A stretch of DNA of 64,000 nucleotides from DATKHR01 sp036557365. Lineage in GTDB: Bacteria; Acidobacteriota; Vicinamibacteria; Vicinamibacterales; CAVVIG01. The stretch spans positions 186,001 through 250,000 of the forward strand of contig DATBHR010000092.1 in NCBI GenBank assembly GCA_036557365.1. The letters run 5' to 3'. Every line of letters begins with the position of its first letter. The stretch's first letter is position 1. This document shows positions 17,632 to 26,438 of this stretch, piece after piece. A program made the translations under genes and the position numbers. The notes under the pieces are model-generated. The model saw nothing but the letters and a program-made list of their open reading frames with translations. It was not told the DNA's origin and searched no databases.

Positions 17632-19218
17632 ATGAATCGTCGTGACGTCCGCTGTGCGCTGCTCGTCTGCCTCGTCGCGTTGGTGTCCGCCGTCTGCCTG
17701 GCTCGCCAGGCGCCGGGCGGTCAGCATCGCGACTCTCGACTGGATGTTCTGCAGGCCGGACTGGCGCCGGCCCTGGCGCAGAGCCACTCGCAACCGCGCG
17801 CGAAAGACCCGGGTCCGCGGGCGAATCCCGATTCGATGATTCCGATGCCGGTGGATGGGTTGGACGACCAGGAGAAGGATCTGTTTCACGAGAGCCTGCT
17901 GCGCGTCTCGGAGCTCGAAGGATCGTGCGACACCTGCTCGCAGCAGCCGCCGAACGTCGCGCCGATCGATCCGGATCCGAGCAATCCGTTTTCGCCGACG
18001 TCGCTCGTCAACTCGGCGGGGATGAGCCCGGTCTTCAACGCCGATCAATGTTTCATCTGCCACTCGCAGCCGAAGATTGGCGGCAGCACGCCGGCACACA
18101 GTCCGGCCGAAACGATCGCGCATCGTCTCGGCGGGACCAACACGGTGCCGAACTTCGAAGCGCCCGACGGACCGTTCCGCGAAGTGCGGTTCAAGTTCAA
18201 TCCCGACGGCACGCGCGACGGCGGCGTCCACAGTCTCTTCACGCTGCAGGGCCGTTCGGATACGCCCGGATGCACGCTCGAGCAGCCGGACTTCGACAAG
18301 GCGGTCCGCGATCGCAACATCGCCTATCGGATTCCGCTGCAGCTGTTCGGTCTCGGCCTGATCGAAAGCATCTCTGATTCAGCGATTCGCGCCGGCATGA
18401 ACGCGAACCGCGAGGCGAAGCTCGCGCTCGGCATCTCCGGGCATCCGAACATCGTGCCGAACAACGGAACGATCAGCCGCTTCGGCTGGAAGGCGCAGAA
18501 TGCGTCGCTCACGCTCTTTGCCGGCGAGGCGTACAACGTCGAGATGGGCATCAGCAACGATCTGTTCCCGGCGGGACGCAGCGAGGATCCGAGCTGCAAC
18601 GTCGTGTACGAACCGTTCGACATTCCGCGAACGGAGAAGGAGCTCTATACCGATCCGCGGAAGATCATGCCCGCGTGGATCATGTTTGCGGAATTCATGC
18701 GCTTCGTGGAGGCGCCGAAGCCCGCGCCGCTGACCGCGAGCGCGCAGCTCGGTCAGGAGCTCTTCAGCAGCGTCGGGTGTGCGATGTGCCACACGCCGTC
18801 GTTCCAGACGCCCGGGACTGCGAATCCGCAGGCGGAGCGGCAGGAAATCGGCCCGCATTCGAAGGCGCTGCGCGGACAGACGGTCAACCTCTATTCCGAT
18901 CTGCTCGTCCACCACATGGGTGCGACGCTGGCGGACAACATCGCGCAGGGGAATGCGGGCCCTGACGAGTTCCGCACGACGCCGCTCTGGGGAGTCGGCC
19001 AGCGGCTGTTCTTCCTGCACGACGGTCGCACGAACGATCTGCTCGTCGCGATTCAGGATCACTTTTCGCGGCGCTTCTCCGACGGCGGCGACAACCCGTC
19101 GAAGGACGCGCAGTCGTACCGCTACGAGCCGTCGGAGGCGAATCTCGTCGTTCAGCGATTCAATCTGCTGTCGGAACGGGACAAGCAGGCAATCCTCGAT
19201 TTCCTGCGCTCGCTCTAA
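17632..19218 (+). CDS. Di-heme oxidoreductase family protein (DUF1111 type)
   Basis: The 528-residue exported protein has a signal peptide (residues 7-26) and two c-type heme motifs, CFICH (near residue 140) and CAMCH (near residue 383). The blocks VNLYSDLLVHHMG, FRTTPLWGVGQRLFFLHDGR and LLVAIQDH are the signature of the DUF1111/DHOR family, relatives of bacterial di-heme peroxidases with unproven substrate, often called thiol oxidoreductases. An extra CDTC pair lies near residue 103. The ATG at 17632 has a G-rich Shine-Dalgarno. It stands alone; no cytochrome maturation genes are in the window. Confidence 0.85.
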   Translation: MNRRDVRCALLVCLVALVSAVCLARQAPGGQHRDSRLDVLQAGLAPALAQSHSQPRAKDPGPRANPDSMIPMPVDGLDDQEKDLFHESLLRVSELEGSCDTCSQQPPNVAPIDPDPSNPFSPTSLVNSAGMSPVFNADQCFICHSQPKIGGSTPAHSPAETIAHRLGGTNTVPNFEAPDGPFREVRFKFNPDGTRDGGVHSLFTLQGRSDTPGCTLEQPDFDKAVRDRNIAYRIPLQLFGLGLIESISDSAIRAGMNANREAKLALGISGHPNIVPNNGTISRFGWKAQNASLTLFAGEAYNVEMGISNDLFPAGRSEDPSCNVVYEPFDIPRTEKELYTDPRKIMPAWIMFAEFMRFVEAPKPAPLTASAQLGQELFSSVGCAMCHTPSFQTPGTANPQAERQEIGPHSKALRGQTVNLYSDLLVHHMGATLADNIAQGNAGPDEFRTTPLWGVGQRLFFLHDGRTNDLLVAIQDHFSRRFSDGGDNPSKDAQSYRYEPSEANLVVQRFNLLSERDKQAILDFLRSL

Positions 19219-19236
19219 ACGGCAGCGCGCGATGCG

Positions 19237-20118
19237 TCAGGCCGACGCTTCGACCAGCGTCTTCAGCCTGGCCATCGCGCGCGTCAGCGACCGTGCGCGG
19301 CGGCGCATGTCGGACCAGACATCGCCGACTTCCGCCAGGCGCGCCGGCATGTTCCTGAGCGTGAACGACCCCGGATCGATCGTTCCGCTTTCGATCTCCT
19401 TCCACGTGCACGGCGCAGAGACCGGAGCACCCGGTCTCGCGCGCACCGTGTAGGCTGCCGCGAACGTCGCGCTGTACCCGTTCCGTCCGGTGTCCACGTA
19501 GATCCGTCCGCGGCGATCAGTTTTGCTGAACTCTTGCGTCAACCGATCGGGCGCGCGGCTGACGAGCAGCCGTCCCACAGTCTCGACGAACCTGACGACC
19601 GTCCGCGTCGGAACCGAGCCGTCGAGCGGAACGACGAGGTGAAATCCTTTCGAGCCGGTGGTCTTGATCCATGACGGCAGCGTCAGCTCGTCGAGCAGAT
19701 CGCGGAGCTCGAGAGCCGCTGCCCGAACGTCTGCCGCGCGGCCATCCGGCGGATCGAGATCGAAGACGCAGACGTCAGGATGTGTGAGATCCGGAACACG
19801 CGACGACCACACGTGCTGTGTGATCGTGTTCTGGTTGGTGATCCACAGGAGCGACCGCAGGTCCGTCACGATCGGATGATGGACGACGCCGTCCTTCTTC
19901 GGCACTTCGACGCGCTGCAGCCAGTCCGGGAATCCTTTCGAGACGTCTTTCTGCCAGAATCCTTTGTGTCCGATGCCCGCCGGGTAGCGTTCCATCGTCA
20001 CGGGGCGTCCGCGGAGGTGCGGAATCATCACCGGGGCGACGGCCTCGTAGTACGCGGCCAGGTCGCCCTTCGTAATCCCATCGTCGGGGAAGAGCACCTT
20101 GTCGGGGTGCGTAATCAT
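19237..20118 (-). CDS. LigD polymerase/primase domain protein (non-homologous end joining)
   Basis: The 293-residue protein is a stand-alone archaeo-eukaryotic primase-type domain as in the LigD polymerase module. It carries the DxD metal motif FDLDPPDG, the block TTGSKGFHLVVPLDG and the third acidic strand RIYVDTGRNGYSATF, and starts with the usual THPDKVLFPDDGITKGDL. It would add ribo- or deoxynucleotides at breaks. Its ATG overlaps the stop of the ligase gene by four bases (ATGA), so the two are translationally coupled. No Ku gene is in this window. Confidence 0.93.
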   Translation of the reverse strand: MITHPDKVLFPDDGITKGDLAAYYEAVAPVMIPHLRGRPVTMERYPAGIGHKGFWQKDVSKGFPDWLQRVEVPKKDGVVHHPIVTDLRSLLWITNQNTITQHVWSSRVPDLTHPDVCVFDLDPPDGRAADVRAAALELRDLLDELTLPSWIKTTGSKGFHLVVPLDGSVPTRTVVRFVETVGRLLVSRAPDRLTQEFSKTDRRGRIYVDTGRNGYSATFAAAYTVRARPGAPVSAPCTWKEIESGTIDPGSFTLRNMPARLAEVGDVWSDMRRRARSLTRAMARLKTLVEASA

Positions 20119-20990
20119 GGATGCCGTCTCGTCACGGCGTGGACGTCGGTCTTCGCGCCGTCTGCGCTGACCTCGAGCAGGCGCGGATGACGCAGCTTGC
20201 CGTGCGCGGTCCATTCGATGAAGGCCGCTCTTACCACGATGTCCGGGACGACCCAGTGCGCGCGCACGCGAGGAAGTCCCGTGCCCTTCGTGAACGGCGG
20301 AGCGGCAATCTCGATGGCATCGAGTCGCCTGCGCAGATCGATCAGTAGTGTCGTGTCGAAGCCGGTCCCGATTTTTCCGGCAAAGACGAAGTCGTCGCCG
20401 CCGAAGTATCCGACCAGCAGCGCGCCGAGGCCCGCTCGTGCGCCTTGCGGATCGGTAAAGCCGCCGACGACGAACGGCTGCGACGCCTCGCACTTCATCT
20501 TCAACCAGTGCTTCGATCGTTTGTGCTCGTAGAGCGATCCGCGTCGCTTGGCGATGACGCCTTCCCAGCCCTCGCGCGCGGCGCGCTCCCACGGCTTGTC
20601 GTCCTCGACGAGCGCCACGTGACGCAGCGGTTCTTCGAACGGCAGTTGTTCGAGAAGCGATCGTCGAGCTTCGAGCGGCAGAGACGTCACCGCGCGCCCG
20701 TCCAGCCACAGGACGTCGAACACGTGATAGGCGCGCCCCCCGTGCCACGTCAGCTCGCCGTCGAGAATCGCGTCGTGGACGCGCAGATGGGCGATTGCTC
20801 GTTCCACATCCGGTATCTGCTGTGGCAGGCGATTGCGCGAGTACAGCCGCACGTCGCGTCCGTTCTTGTACGCGAGCAGCCGGATACCGTCGAACTTGCG
20901 TTCGAACAGCCAGTCGTCGCCGACGAATCGTTCCTGCGTCAGCGTCGCGGCCATCGGCTCGAGCCAGTCGGGTCGCGTGTCGTCGGTCAT
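20115..20990 (-). CDS. ATP-dependent DNA ligase, LigD ligase module
   Basis: The 291-residue protein contains the nucleotidyltransferase motif I ERKFDGIR with K32 as the AMP-accepting lysine, then LYSRNRLPQQIPDVE (motif Ia/III region), DGELTWHGG (motif III), EGVIAKRRGSLYE (motif IV) and SKHWLKMKCEASQPFVVGGFTDPQ (motif V, start of the OB domain). It seals double-strand breaks in end joining. Together with the coupled primase it forms a two-protein version of LigD; the 3'-phosphoesterase module is absent here. Confidence 0.93.
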   Translation of the reverse strand: MTDDTRPDWLEPMAATLTQERFVGDDWLFERKFDGIRLLAYKNGRDVRLYSRNRLPQQIPDVERAIAHLRVHDAILDGELTWHGGRAYHVFDVLWLDGRAVTSLPLEARRSLLEQLPFEEPLRHVALVEDDKPWERAAREGWEGVIAKRRGSLYEHKRSKHWLKMKCEASQPFVVGGFTDPQGARAGLGALLVGYFGGDDFVFAGKIGTGFDTTLLIDLRRRLDAIEIAAPPFTKGTGLPRVRAHWVVPDIVVRAAFIEWTAHGKLRHPRLLEVSADGAKTDVHAVTRRHP

Positions 20991-21202
20991 TCCTCGGCTC
21001 GCGGCCGCCGCTGATACGGCGGCAGGTCGCCGGTCACTATTGTTTACCAGCCGCGCGGCATCACGCTCGATCGCGTCCCGCGGCCAACTGCAACTGAAAT
21101 CTCACGCTGCGCTCACGGCTCTCTCATGCCTCGCGGCCGGCGTCCGCACTATCGTGCGGGAGTGACATCGCATCAGAAGGAATTCGGGAAGGCAAGAAAC
21201 AC

Positions 21203-21325
21203 ATGATCGGCGAAAAACGTGCATCCCCATGGGAATTCATCGGAGCGGTTCTGTTCTGTGGCGTCCTGCCGACGATGACGGCAATCGGGATCCTGCTCGA
21301 CTATTTGCGCCACGTCGGATCGTGA
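21203..21325 (+). CDS. 40-residue single-pass membrane peptide
   Basis: The frame starts at an ATG (MIGEKRASPWEFIGAVLF) and has one hydrophobic helix (residues 12-32, FIGAVLFCGVLPTMTAIGIL) followed by LDYLRHVGS. The frame has no rare codons and GGAAGG lies about 10 bases upstream. I know no family. It stands between the LigD pair and the molybdenum-carrier-like gene, each promoter-distant from it. It is short enough to be chance, but the hydrophobic pattern and ribosome site argue for a real peptide. Confidence 0.4.
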   Translation: MIGEKRASPWEFIGAVLFCGVLPTMTAIGILLDYLRHVGS

Positions 21326-21381
21326 TTCGATCGGACCGGTTCGTTCGTCCAGCTTTGACGCTACACTGACGCCTCAGCCGC

Positions 21382-21912
21382 GTGCGCCGGCCGACGGCAG
21401 TGACCGACATCACGAATCGACTCGTCATCCGCAGCGGCGGCCAGACCGGCGTTGACCGCGCCGCGCTCGACTTCGCGATCGCTCGCGCGATTCCGTACGG
21501 CGGCTGGTGTCCGCTCGGCGGCCGCGCCGAGGATCTGGAAACGCCGCCCGGGCTGCTCGCGCGCTATCAGGATCTCGTCGAGACGCCGTCGCGCGACTAC
21601 GAACAGCGAACCGCCTGGAACGTTCGCGACAGCCACGCGACGTTGATTCTCACGAACGGATCGAGCCTGACGATGTCGGCCGGCACGGCCTTCACGTTGT
21701 CGTGCGCTCGGTTGACGTTTTTCAGGCCCGTGCACGTCACCGACATGAAATCTCCTGATGCGGCAGCCACCACGGGCGACTGGCTTGCCCGCACGATGGC
21801 CGCCGCAGCGCAGCAGCGCTTCGAGCTGAACGTTGCCGGGCCACGGGAGTCGGGATCCCCGGGAATTTACGCCGCAGCGCTGAAATTCCTGGCGGATGTC
21901 TTTCCAGGCTGA
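21382..21912 (+). CDS. Putative molybdenum carrier family protein
   Basis: The 176-residue protein has the family block SGGQTGVDRAALDFAI, then YGGWCPLGGRAED, an ET-S-DYEQRTAWNVRDS stretch and ATLILTNGS, matching the family named putative molybdenum carrier (PF12694 type, a DprA/LOG-like Rossmann fold). The biochemical role of the family is not established. The start is a GTG at 21382 (another GTG at 21400); no good ribosome site is visible. It is followed 85 bases later by phoU in the same direction. Confidence 0.8.
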   Translation: MRRPTAVTDITNRLVIRSGGQTGVDRAALDFAIARAIPYGGWCPLGGRAEDLETPPGLLARYQDLVETPSRDYEQRTAWNVRDSHATLILTNGSSLTMSAGTAFTLSCARLTFFRPVHVTDMKSPDAAATTGDWLARTMAAAAQQRFELNVAGPRESGSPGIYAAALKFLADVFPG

Positions 21913-21997
21913 ACGAACGCGTCGATTCCGCGGCGTGATCCGTCCCGGTGATCGTCTTGATGCTGTTACACGGCCGGGATAGCATCTGCCGGTTCGA

Positions 21998-22711
21998 GTG
22001 CGCGCCGATTTCCGGCACTTCGCCGACGAGCTCGCTGAGCTGAAGGCACGCCTACTGACGATGGGTGGGCTCGCGGAGGAGCGGCTGCGCCTCGCGATGC
22101 GCGCGCTCGTCGATCGCGACAGCCGCGCGCTCGAGGACGTGATCGCGGGTGACGCCCGCATCAACAGCCTGCACCTCGAGATCGACGATCGCTGCTTCAC
22201 GCTGATCGCGCTCCATCAACCGGTGGCGATCGATCTGCGGATGATCGTTTCGACGCTCAAGATCAACGGCGACCTCGAGCGGGTCGGCGACCTCGCGGTC
22301 AATGTCGCCGAGGCATCGCAGCGCTATCTGACGCATCCTCCGGTCAAGCCGCTGATCGATTTGCCGCGCATGGGCGATCTGGCGTCGAAGATGCTTCGCG
22401 ATTCGCTGGACGCCTTCGTCGAGCGCAACGTCACCATCGCCCAGTCCGTGCTCCGCCAGGACGACTGGCTCGACGCGTTCAAGGGACAGGTCTTCCGCGA
22501 GCTGCTCACCTACATGTTGAGCAACCACTCGACCATCGAGCCTGGCGTCGATCTGATTCTCATCTCGCGCCACCTCGAACGCGTCGGCGATCACGCGACG
22601 AACATCGCGGAAGACGTGATCTTCCTGGTCGAGGCGAGGGACGTGCGCCATCGCGGAGGTCCGCCTCCTGGGATCGAGCGGCGCAAAGACACGGGCGTGC
22701 TGCCACTCTGA
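21998..22711 (+). CDS. phoU: Phosphate-signalling regulator PhoU
   Basis: The 237-residue helical protein has two PhoU repeats. The signature appears as DARINSLHLEIDDRCF, HQPVAIDLRMIVSTLKINGDLERVGDLAVN in the first repeat and ISRHLERVGDHATNIAEDVIFLVEA in the second. PhoU bridges the Pst transporter and the phosphate sensor kinase and limits phosphate uptake. Start is GTG 21998; the frame needs it to complete the first helix. It is usually the last gene of the pst operon, but here pstSCAB lies about 30 kb away on the other strand, so the genes are separated. Confidence 0.93.
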   Translation: MRADFRHFADELAELKARLLTMGGLAEERLRLAMRALVDRDSRALEDVIAGDARINSLHLEIDDRCFTLIALHQPVAIDLRMIVSTLKINGDLERVGDLAVNVAEASQRYLTHPPVKPLIDLPRMGDLASKMLRDSLDAFVERNVTIAQSVLRQDDWLDAFKGQVFRELLTYMLSNHSTIEPGVDLILISRHLERVGDHATNIAEDVIFLVEARDVRHRGGPPPGIERRKDTGVLPL

Positions 22712-22727
22712 CCGAACGGAATTCGGT

Positions 22728-22757
22728 AGCCACGAAGAAGACACGAAGGGCACGAAT
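22728..22757. repeat. Short intergenic repeat of CACGAA units
   Basis: Three CACGAA units (22731, 22742, 22751) lie between the convergent stops of phoU and the porin, in the form CCACGAAGAAGACACGAAGG. Sequences of this form recur as dispersed intergenic repeats in several GC-rich phyla; whether it is repeated in this genome cannot be seen here. Confidence 0.4.
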
Positions 22758-24199
22758 TAAATTTTGACGAGCATCGCGAACGTCACCCGGCTCTCTGACT
22801 TCTGAAGGTCCGGCGCCCACCCTGGCACGAGCGAGCCCGGCGCGCCCGTGTTGCCGCCGGGCGGCGTCACACCGCCTTCGCCCGAGAAATACGGGACGTT
22901 CGCCGCGCGATGCGTGAACTCGCCGCGGAACGTGATGAACTGGCTCGGCATGTAGTCGAACGTCGTCTGGATGTCCCACGCCTTGAAGGGATCGCCGGGC
23001 ACCGCCGTGAAGTACGGCGTCCCTGAAAACGCCGTCGCGCCGTTGATGGGCGGCAGGAGCACGAGATAGCGGCCGGGATTGTCGATCGCGCCGCCGCCGA
23101 TCGTCGCCGCAAACCGATCGCGGTCGAACCAGAAACGCTGATAGGTCATGAATCCGAGAAAGAATTGCGACGGAGCAGCCGCGGTCCCGCCACCGCAGCT
23201 CGTGGCGCCGGTGACGCTGCCATCGGGACCGACGATGCCCGCGCCGTATTCACAGCCGGCGTCGAAGGTGAAGGTCATCGCCGCCTTGTCGAACAGCGCA
23301 TCGGGCTGGTCGTAGTACTTCCACTGGACGCTATTGTCGGTGTGCACGCGCTTACGGTCGGCGTTGCCCAGCGTATCCGTGCCCCAGTAGTTGTTGGACA
23401 CGATCGAGACGCTGCCGTTCGGCCGCCACATGACCTGACCGCCCACGCCGGGCGCATGGTTGAACTTGCCGTACGACTGCCAGCCGTTGATCACCCACGG
23501 CTCGATCTTCAGCTTGTCGCTCGTGAAGATCTGCACCCGCAGGCCGTTGAAGAACCATGGCGTGTTCGACGACACGTACGACGGCTGATACGTCCAGTTG
23601 TCGAAGTTGTAGTAGCTCCAGAGGCCGATGTACGACATGAAGATGCCAGCCTGCACATTGATGCCGTTCAGCGCGTCGAAGTGGTAGCCGCCGTACGCTT
23701 CGGAGATATAACGATACGCCGTGTCGAGATCCCACTGACCGCGGCCCGTGCTGGCGTCGTTGCGCGGCGTGGTCGTCGAGTACATCCCGAACTGTGTCAT
23801 CAGGCGGCCCTGGACGTTGTCGTAGTGGAAATCGCCGCCGACTCCGAGTTGAGTGAGTTGGAACTCGCCCGAGCGGAAAACCTCGGTCGATCCGGAAATC
23901 GTGTCGTCCTGCGGCTTGTTGAAGCTGTAGGAGAAGTTGGTGTCGACTCGGAATTCCCCCGTGAATACCTTCGTGTCGATCGGCGATTCCTTCGTCCGCG
24001 GATTGCCGGTCAGCCAGGTGAAGTCGGCGAACGCAAACGGGTCGGGTTTCTTCTCCTCCGGCGCCGGCGGATTGACGGCAGGCGCGGCAGTCGGGTCACC
24101 TGTCTGTGCGTCCTGTGCGAATCCCGCGTCCACCGAACCGGCCCAGACGCATAACACCAGAACGCCGAGCCACGCGGTCGATCGCGAACGGATGGTCAT
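22757..24199 (-). CDS. Porin, BBP2 (OmpL-like) outer-membrane barrel family
   Basis: The 480-residue protein has a signal peptide (about 28 residues, ending GFAQD), a Pro/Glu linker, then a long beta-barrel with the BBP2 hallmark YNFDNWTYQPSY and NTPWFFNGLRVQI, and VMWRPNGSVSIVSNNYWGTDT. It should form a channel in the outer membrane; the solute is unknown. It is divergent from the kdp operon with about 100 bases between, and the candidate KdpE box there is oriented toward this gene, matching a -35 and a -10-like TACGTT 17 bases apart. This hints at common control with potassium uptake. ATG at 24199; a TTG nine bases upstream is less likely. Confidence 0.85.
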   Translation of the reverse strand: MTIRSRSTAWLGVLVLCVWAGSVDAGFAQDAQTGDPTAAPAVNPPAPEEKKPDPFAFADFTWLTGNPRTKESPIDTKVFTGEFRVDTNFSYSFNKPQDDTISGSTEVFRSGEFQLTQLGVGGDFHYDNVQGRLMTQFGMYSTTTPRNDASTGRGQWDLDTAYRYISEAYGGYHFDALNGINVQAGIFMSYIGLWSYYNFDNWTYQPSYVSSNTPWFFNGLRVQIFTSDKLKIEPWVINGWQSYGKFNHAPGVGGQVMWRPNGSVSIVSNNYWGTDTLGNADRKRVHTDNSVQWKYYDQPDALFDKAAMTFTFDAGCEYGAGIVGPDGSVTGATSCGGGTAAAPSQFFLGFMTYQRFWFDRDRFAATIGGGAIDNPGRYLVLLPPINGATAFSGTPYFTAVPGDPFKAWDIQTTFDYMPSQFITFRGEFTHRAANVPYFSGEGGVTPPGGNTGAPGSLVPGWAPDLQKSESRVTFAMLVKI

Positions 24200-24223
24200 G
24201 CGGCTCAACGTAGCCGCCGCCTG

Positions 24224-24240
24224 ATTAAGAAGTCCTTAGC
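24224..24240 (-). promoter_or_regulatory. Candidate KdpE box, copy 1 (porin/kdp intergenic)
   Basis: The minus-strand sequence GCTAAGGACTTCTTAAT matches GCTAATGACTTCCTAAG at 26439-26455 in 14 of 17 positions. Both stand in control regions of the potassium locus. Within each, CTAA and TAA occur 10 bases apart, the direct-repeat spacing usual for OmpR/KdpE-family regulators. Here it reads toward the porin. Confidence 0.5.
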
Positions 24241-24303
24241 GCGTCATCAGGATTTGTCCCGGACAGCGCCGCGGACTCCATGTCATAGTTGCTGGCCAGG
24301 CTC

Positions 24304-25737
24304 ATGGAGCAGCGGATCCATCTGGCGGGCCGCATGCTGGTCTCGCTGGCGGCGCTCGGCGCGGTCACCGCCGTTTATGCCTCCCTCGTGCTCGTCAACC
24401 CGACGACCATCGCGCTCAGCTACGTGGTCGTCGTGCTCCTGATCGCGACGCGGTGGGGCATCGTCGAATCGACGGTGGCATCGCTCGCGGCCGTGCTGTG
24501 TTTCAATTTCTTCTTTCTGCCGCCGATCGGGACGCTGACGATCGTCGATCCGCAGAACTGGATCGCGCTCGTCGCGTTCCTGCTGACCGCGATGGTCGCG
24601 AGCCAGCTGTCGGTGCGCGCGCGTCAGCGCAACGTCGAGGCGCTGGCCCGTCAGCGCGATCTCGAGCGGCTGTACGCGCTCAGCCGCGCGATGCTCCTCT
24701 CGGAGGCCGGCGCGTCGCTGCCCGGGACGATCGCGCGCCACATTGCCGACGCGTTCGAGCTCGAGGCCGTCGGCGTCTACGATCAGCGGACGGATGTCGT
24801 GTCCTGGGCGGGACGGCGCGAGCTGCCCGAGCGCGACGACAAACTCAGAGATGTCGCACGGCGCGGCGTGACGCTGCACGACGCAAGCGGCCTGGTGATC
24901 GTCGCGACGCGTCTCGGCAGCGTCCCGACGGGCAGCGTCGCGCTGCTGACCGCGGAGCTGAGCGATCCGGTTCTGTATTCAGTCGCGAACCTCACTGCGA
25001 TTGCCTTCGAGCAGGCCCGCGGCGAGGAAGCCGCCGCGCAGGCCGAGGCCGCGCGCAGGAGCAGCGAGCTGCGCGCGACGGTACTCGACGCGCTGGCGCA
25101 CGAGTTCAAGACGCCGCTGACGTCGATGAAAGCGGCATCGAGCGAACTCGTTCACAGCCGGTCGGCCTCCGACAGAGACCGTGAGCTCGCGGCCATCGTG
25201 GACGAGGAGCTCGATCGGTTTCAGGCGCTCGTGACCGACGCGGTTCGGATGCTGCGGATCGACGCCGGCGACTTCGCGGTGCACGTCGAGCGTCACGACT
25301 TGAACGCGCTCGTGGCCTCCACGCTCGGCGTGTTCGAGCGGCGGCTCGACGGACACAACCTCGCAGTCGGCGTTCCCCGCGGCATGATGGTGGACGCGGA
25401 CCGCGAGCTGCTCGGCCTGGCGCTGCGTCAGCTGGTCGACAATGCGTTGAAGTACTCGTCGCCGGGCGCGACGATAGAGATCCAGGCGCGCAGCAACGGC
25501 GACGTCGACATCACGGTGCGGAATTCCGGGTCCACCATTCCGGAGAAAGAGCAGACGAGGGTGTTGGAGCGTTTCTATCGCGGCTCGCATGCGCGCAACA
25601 TCCCGGGTACGGGCATGGGCCTCGCCATCGTGCAGCAAATCGCCGTCGCGCACGGCGGCGCGCTGACGCTCGCCAGCTCGCCGGACACCGGGACGGCCTT
25701 TACGCTGTCACTGCCGCGCGGAGGACGACGGTCGTGA
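24304..25737 (+). CDS. KdpD-type sensor histidine kinase, C-terminal half only
   Basis: The 477-residue protein has a DUF4118 KdpD transmembrane block at about residues 8-100 (four helices), a GAF-like domain at about 125-240, then HisKA with LDALAHEFKTPLTSM (H266 the phospho-acceptor), and a HATPase domain with VDNALKYSSPG, GTGMGLAIVQQIAVAHGG. It lacks the 370-residue KdpD plus USP N-terminal part of ordinary KdpD (about 890 residues). Those domains occur as two separate genes at the end of the operon. It passes phosphate to KdpE. ATG at 24304 chosen; TTG 24289 also possible. The stop overlaps the kdpE GTG. Confidence 0.9.
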   Translation: MEQRIHLAGRMLVSLAALGAVTAVYASLVLVNPTTIALSYVVVVLLIATRWGIVESTVASLAAVLCFNFFFLPPIGTLTIVDPQNWIALVAFLLTAMVASQLSVRARQRNVEALARQRDLERLYALSRAMLLSEAGASLPGTIARHIADAFELEAVGVYDQRTDVVSWAGRRELPERDDKLRDVARRGVTLHDASGLVIVATRLGSVPTGSVALLTAELSDPVLYSVANLTAIAFEQARGEEAAAQAEAARRSSELRATVLDALAHEFKTPLTSMKAASSELVHSRSASDRDRELAAIVDEELDRFQALVTDAVRMLRIDAGDFAVHVERHDLNALVASTLGVFERRLDGHNLAVGVPRGMMVDADRELLGLALRQLVDNALKYSSPGATIEIQARSNGDVDITVRNSGSTIPEKEQTRVLERFYRGSHARNIPGTGMGLAIVQQIAVAHGGALTLASSPDTGTAFTLSLPRGGRRS

Positions 25738-26432
25738 GCGCGGGACGCATCCTGGTCGTGGACGACGACCCGCAGATTCGCCGCGTGATGCGCGTCACGC
25801 TGACAGGGCAGGGTTACGAGGTGGACGACCGCAAGAGCGGCGAGGACGCGCTGGAGAAGCTGCGCGACGAGCGCTTCGACCTGGTGCTGCTCGACATGAA
25901 CATGCCGGGCATGGGCGGACTCGAAACGTGCCGCGCCATCCGCCGGCAGTCCGAGATCGCGATCATCATGCTCACGGTGCGCGACACCGAGTCCGACAAG
26001 GTGGACGCGCTCGACGCCGGCGCCGACGACTACATCACGAAGCCCTACAACCCGCCGGAGTTGCTCGCACGAATTCGCGCGGCCCTGCGACGCACGCCAT
26101 CGATGCAGGGGCCCGGCGGACGATTGACGCTCGGCGCCGTCGAGGTCGACTTCGACAGCCGCCAGGTCAAGTCGCTCGGACACAGCGTCCGGTTGACGCC
26201 GAAGGAGTTCGAGCTGCTTCGCTACTTCGCGGCCCATGCGAACAAGACCATTTCGCACCGCGAGCTGTTGCAGGCGGTGTGGGGACCGGACTACGGCGAT
26301 CAGGTGGACTACCTGCGCGTCTTCGTGAACCAGTTGCGAAAGAAGATCGAACCGAGCCCGTCGACGCCCGTGTACCTCGTCACCGAGCCGTGGGTCGGGT
26401 ACCGCCTGCAGCTTCCCTCGGCCAAATCCTAA
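25734..26432 (+). CDS. kdpE: Response regulator KdpE
   Basis: The 232-residue protein has a receiver domain (ILVVDDDPQIRRVMR; phospho-acceptor D54 in VLLDMNMPG; K in DDYITKPY) and a winged-helix DNA-binding domain of the OmpR/PhoB type (VRLTPKEFELLRYFA, YLRVFVNQLRKKIE). In known systems KdpE activates kdpFABC when potassium is low or osmolarity high. It starts at a GTG overlapping the kinase stop by four bases. A promoter and candidate binding box follow its stop codon, before the structural genes. Confidence 0.93.
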   Translation: MSAGRILVVDDDPQIRRVMRVTLTGQGYEVDDRKSGEDALEKLRDERFDLVLLDMNMPGMGGLETCRAIRRQSEIAIIMLTVRDTESDKVDALDAGADDYITKPYNPPELLARIRAALRRTPSMQGPGGRLTLGAVEVDFDSRQVKSLGHSVRLTPKEFELLRYFAAHANKTISHRELLQAVWGPDYGDQVDYLRVFVNQLRKKIEPSPSTPVYLVTEPWVGYRLQLPSAKS

Positions 26433-26438
26433 TGGCCG

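Noticed and set aside
21965..21971. GTTACAC upstream of phoU as a PHO box
   Set aside because: A single unit without a second one at 11 bases; not enough to call.
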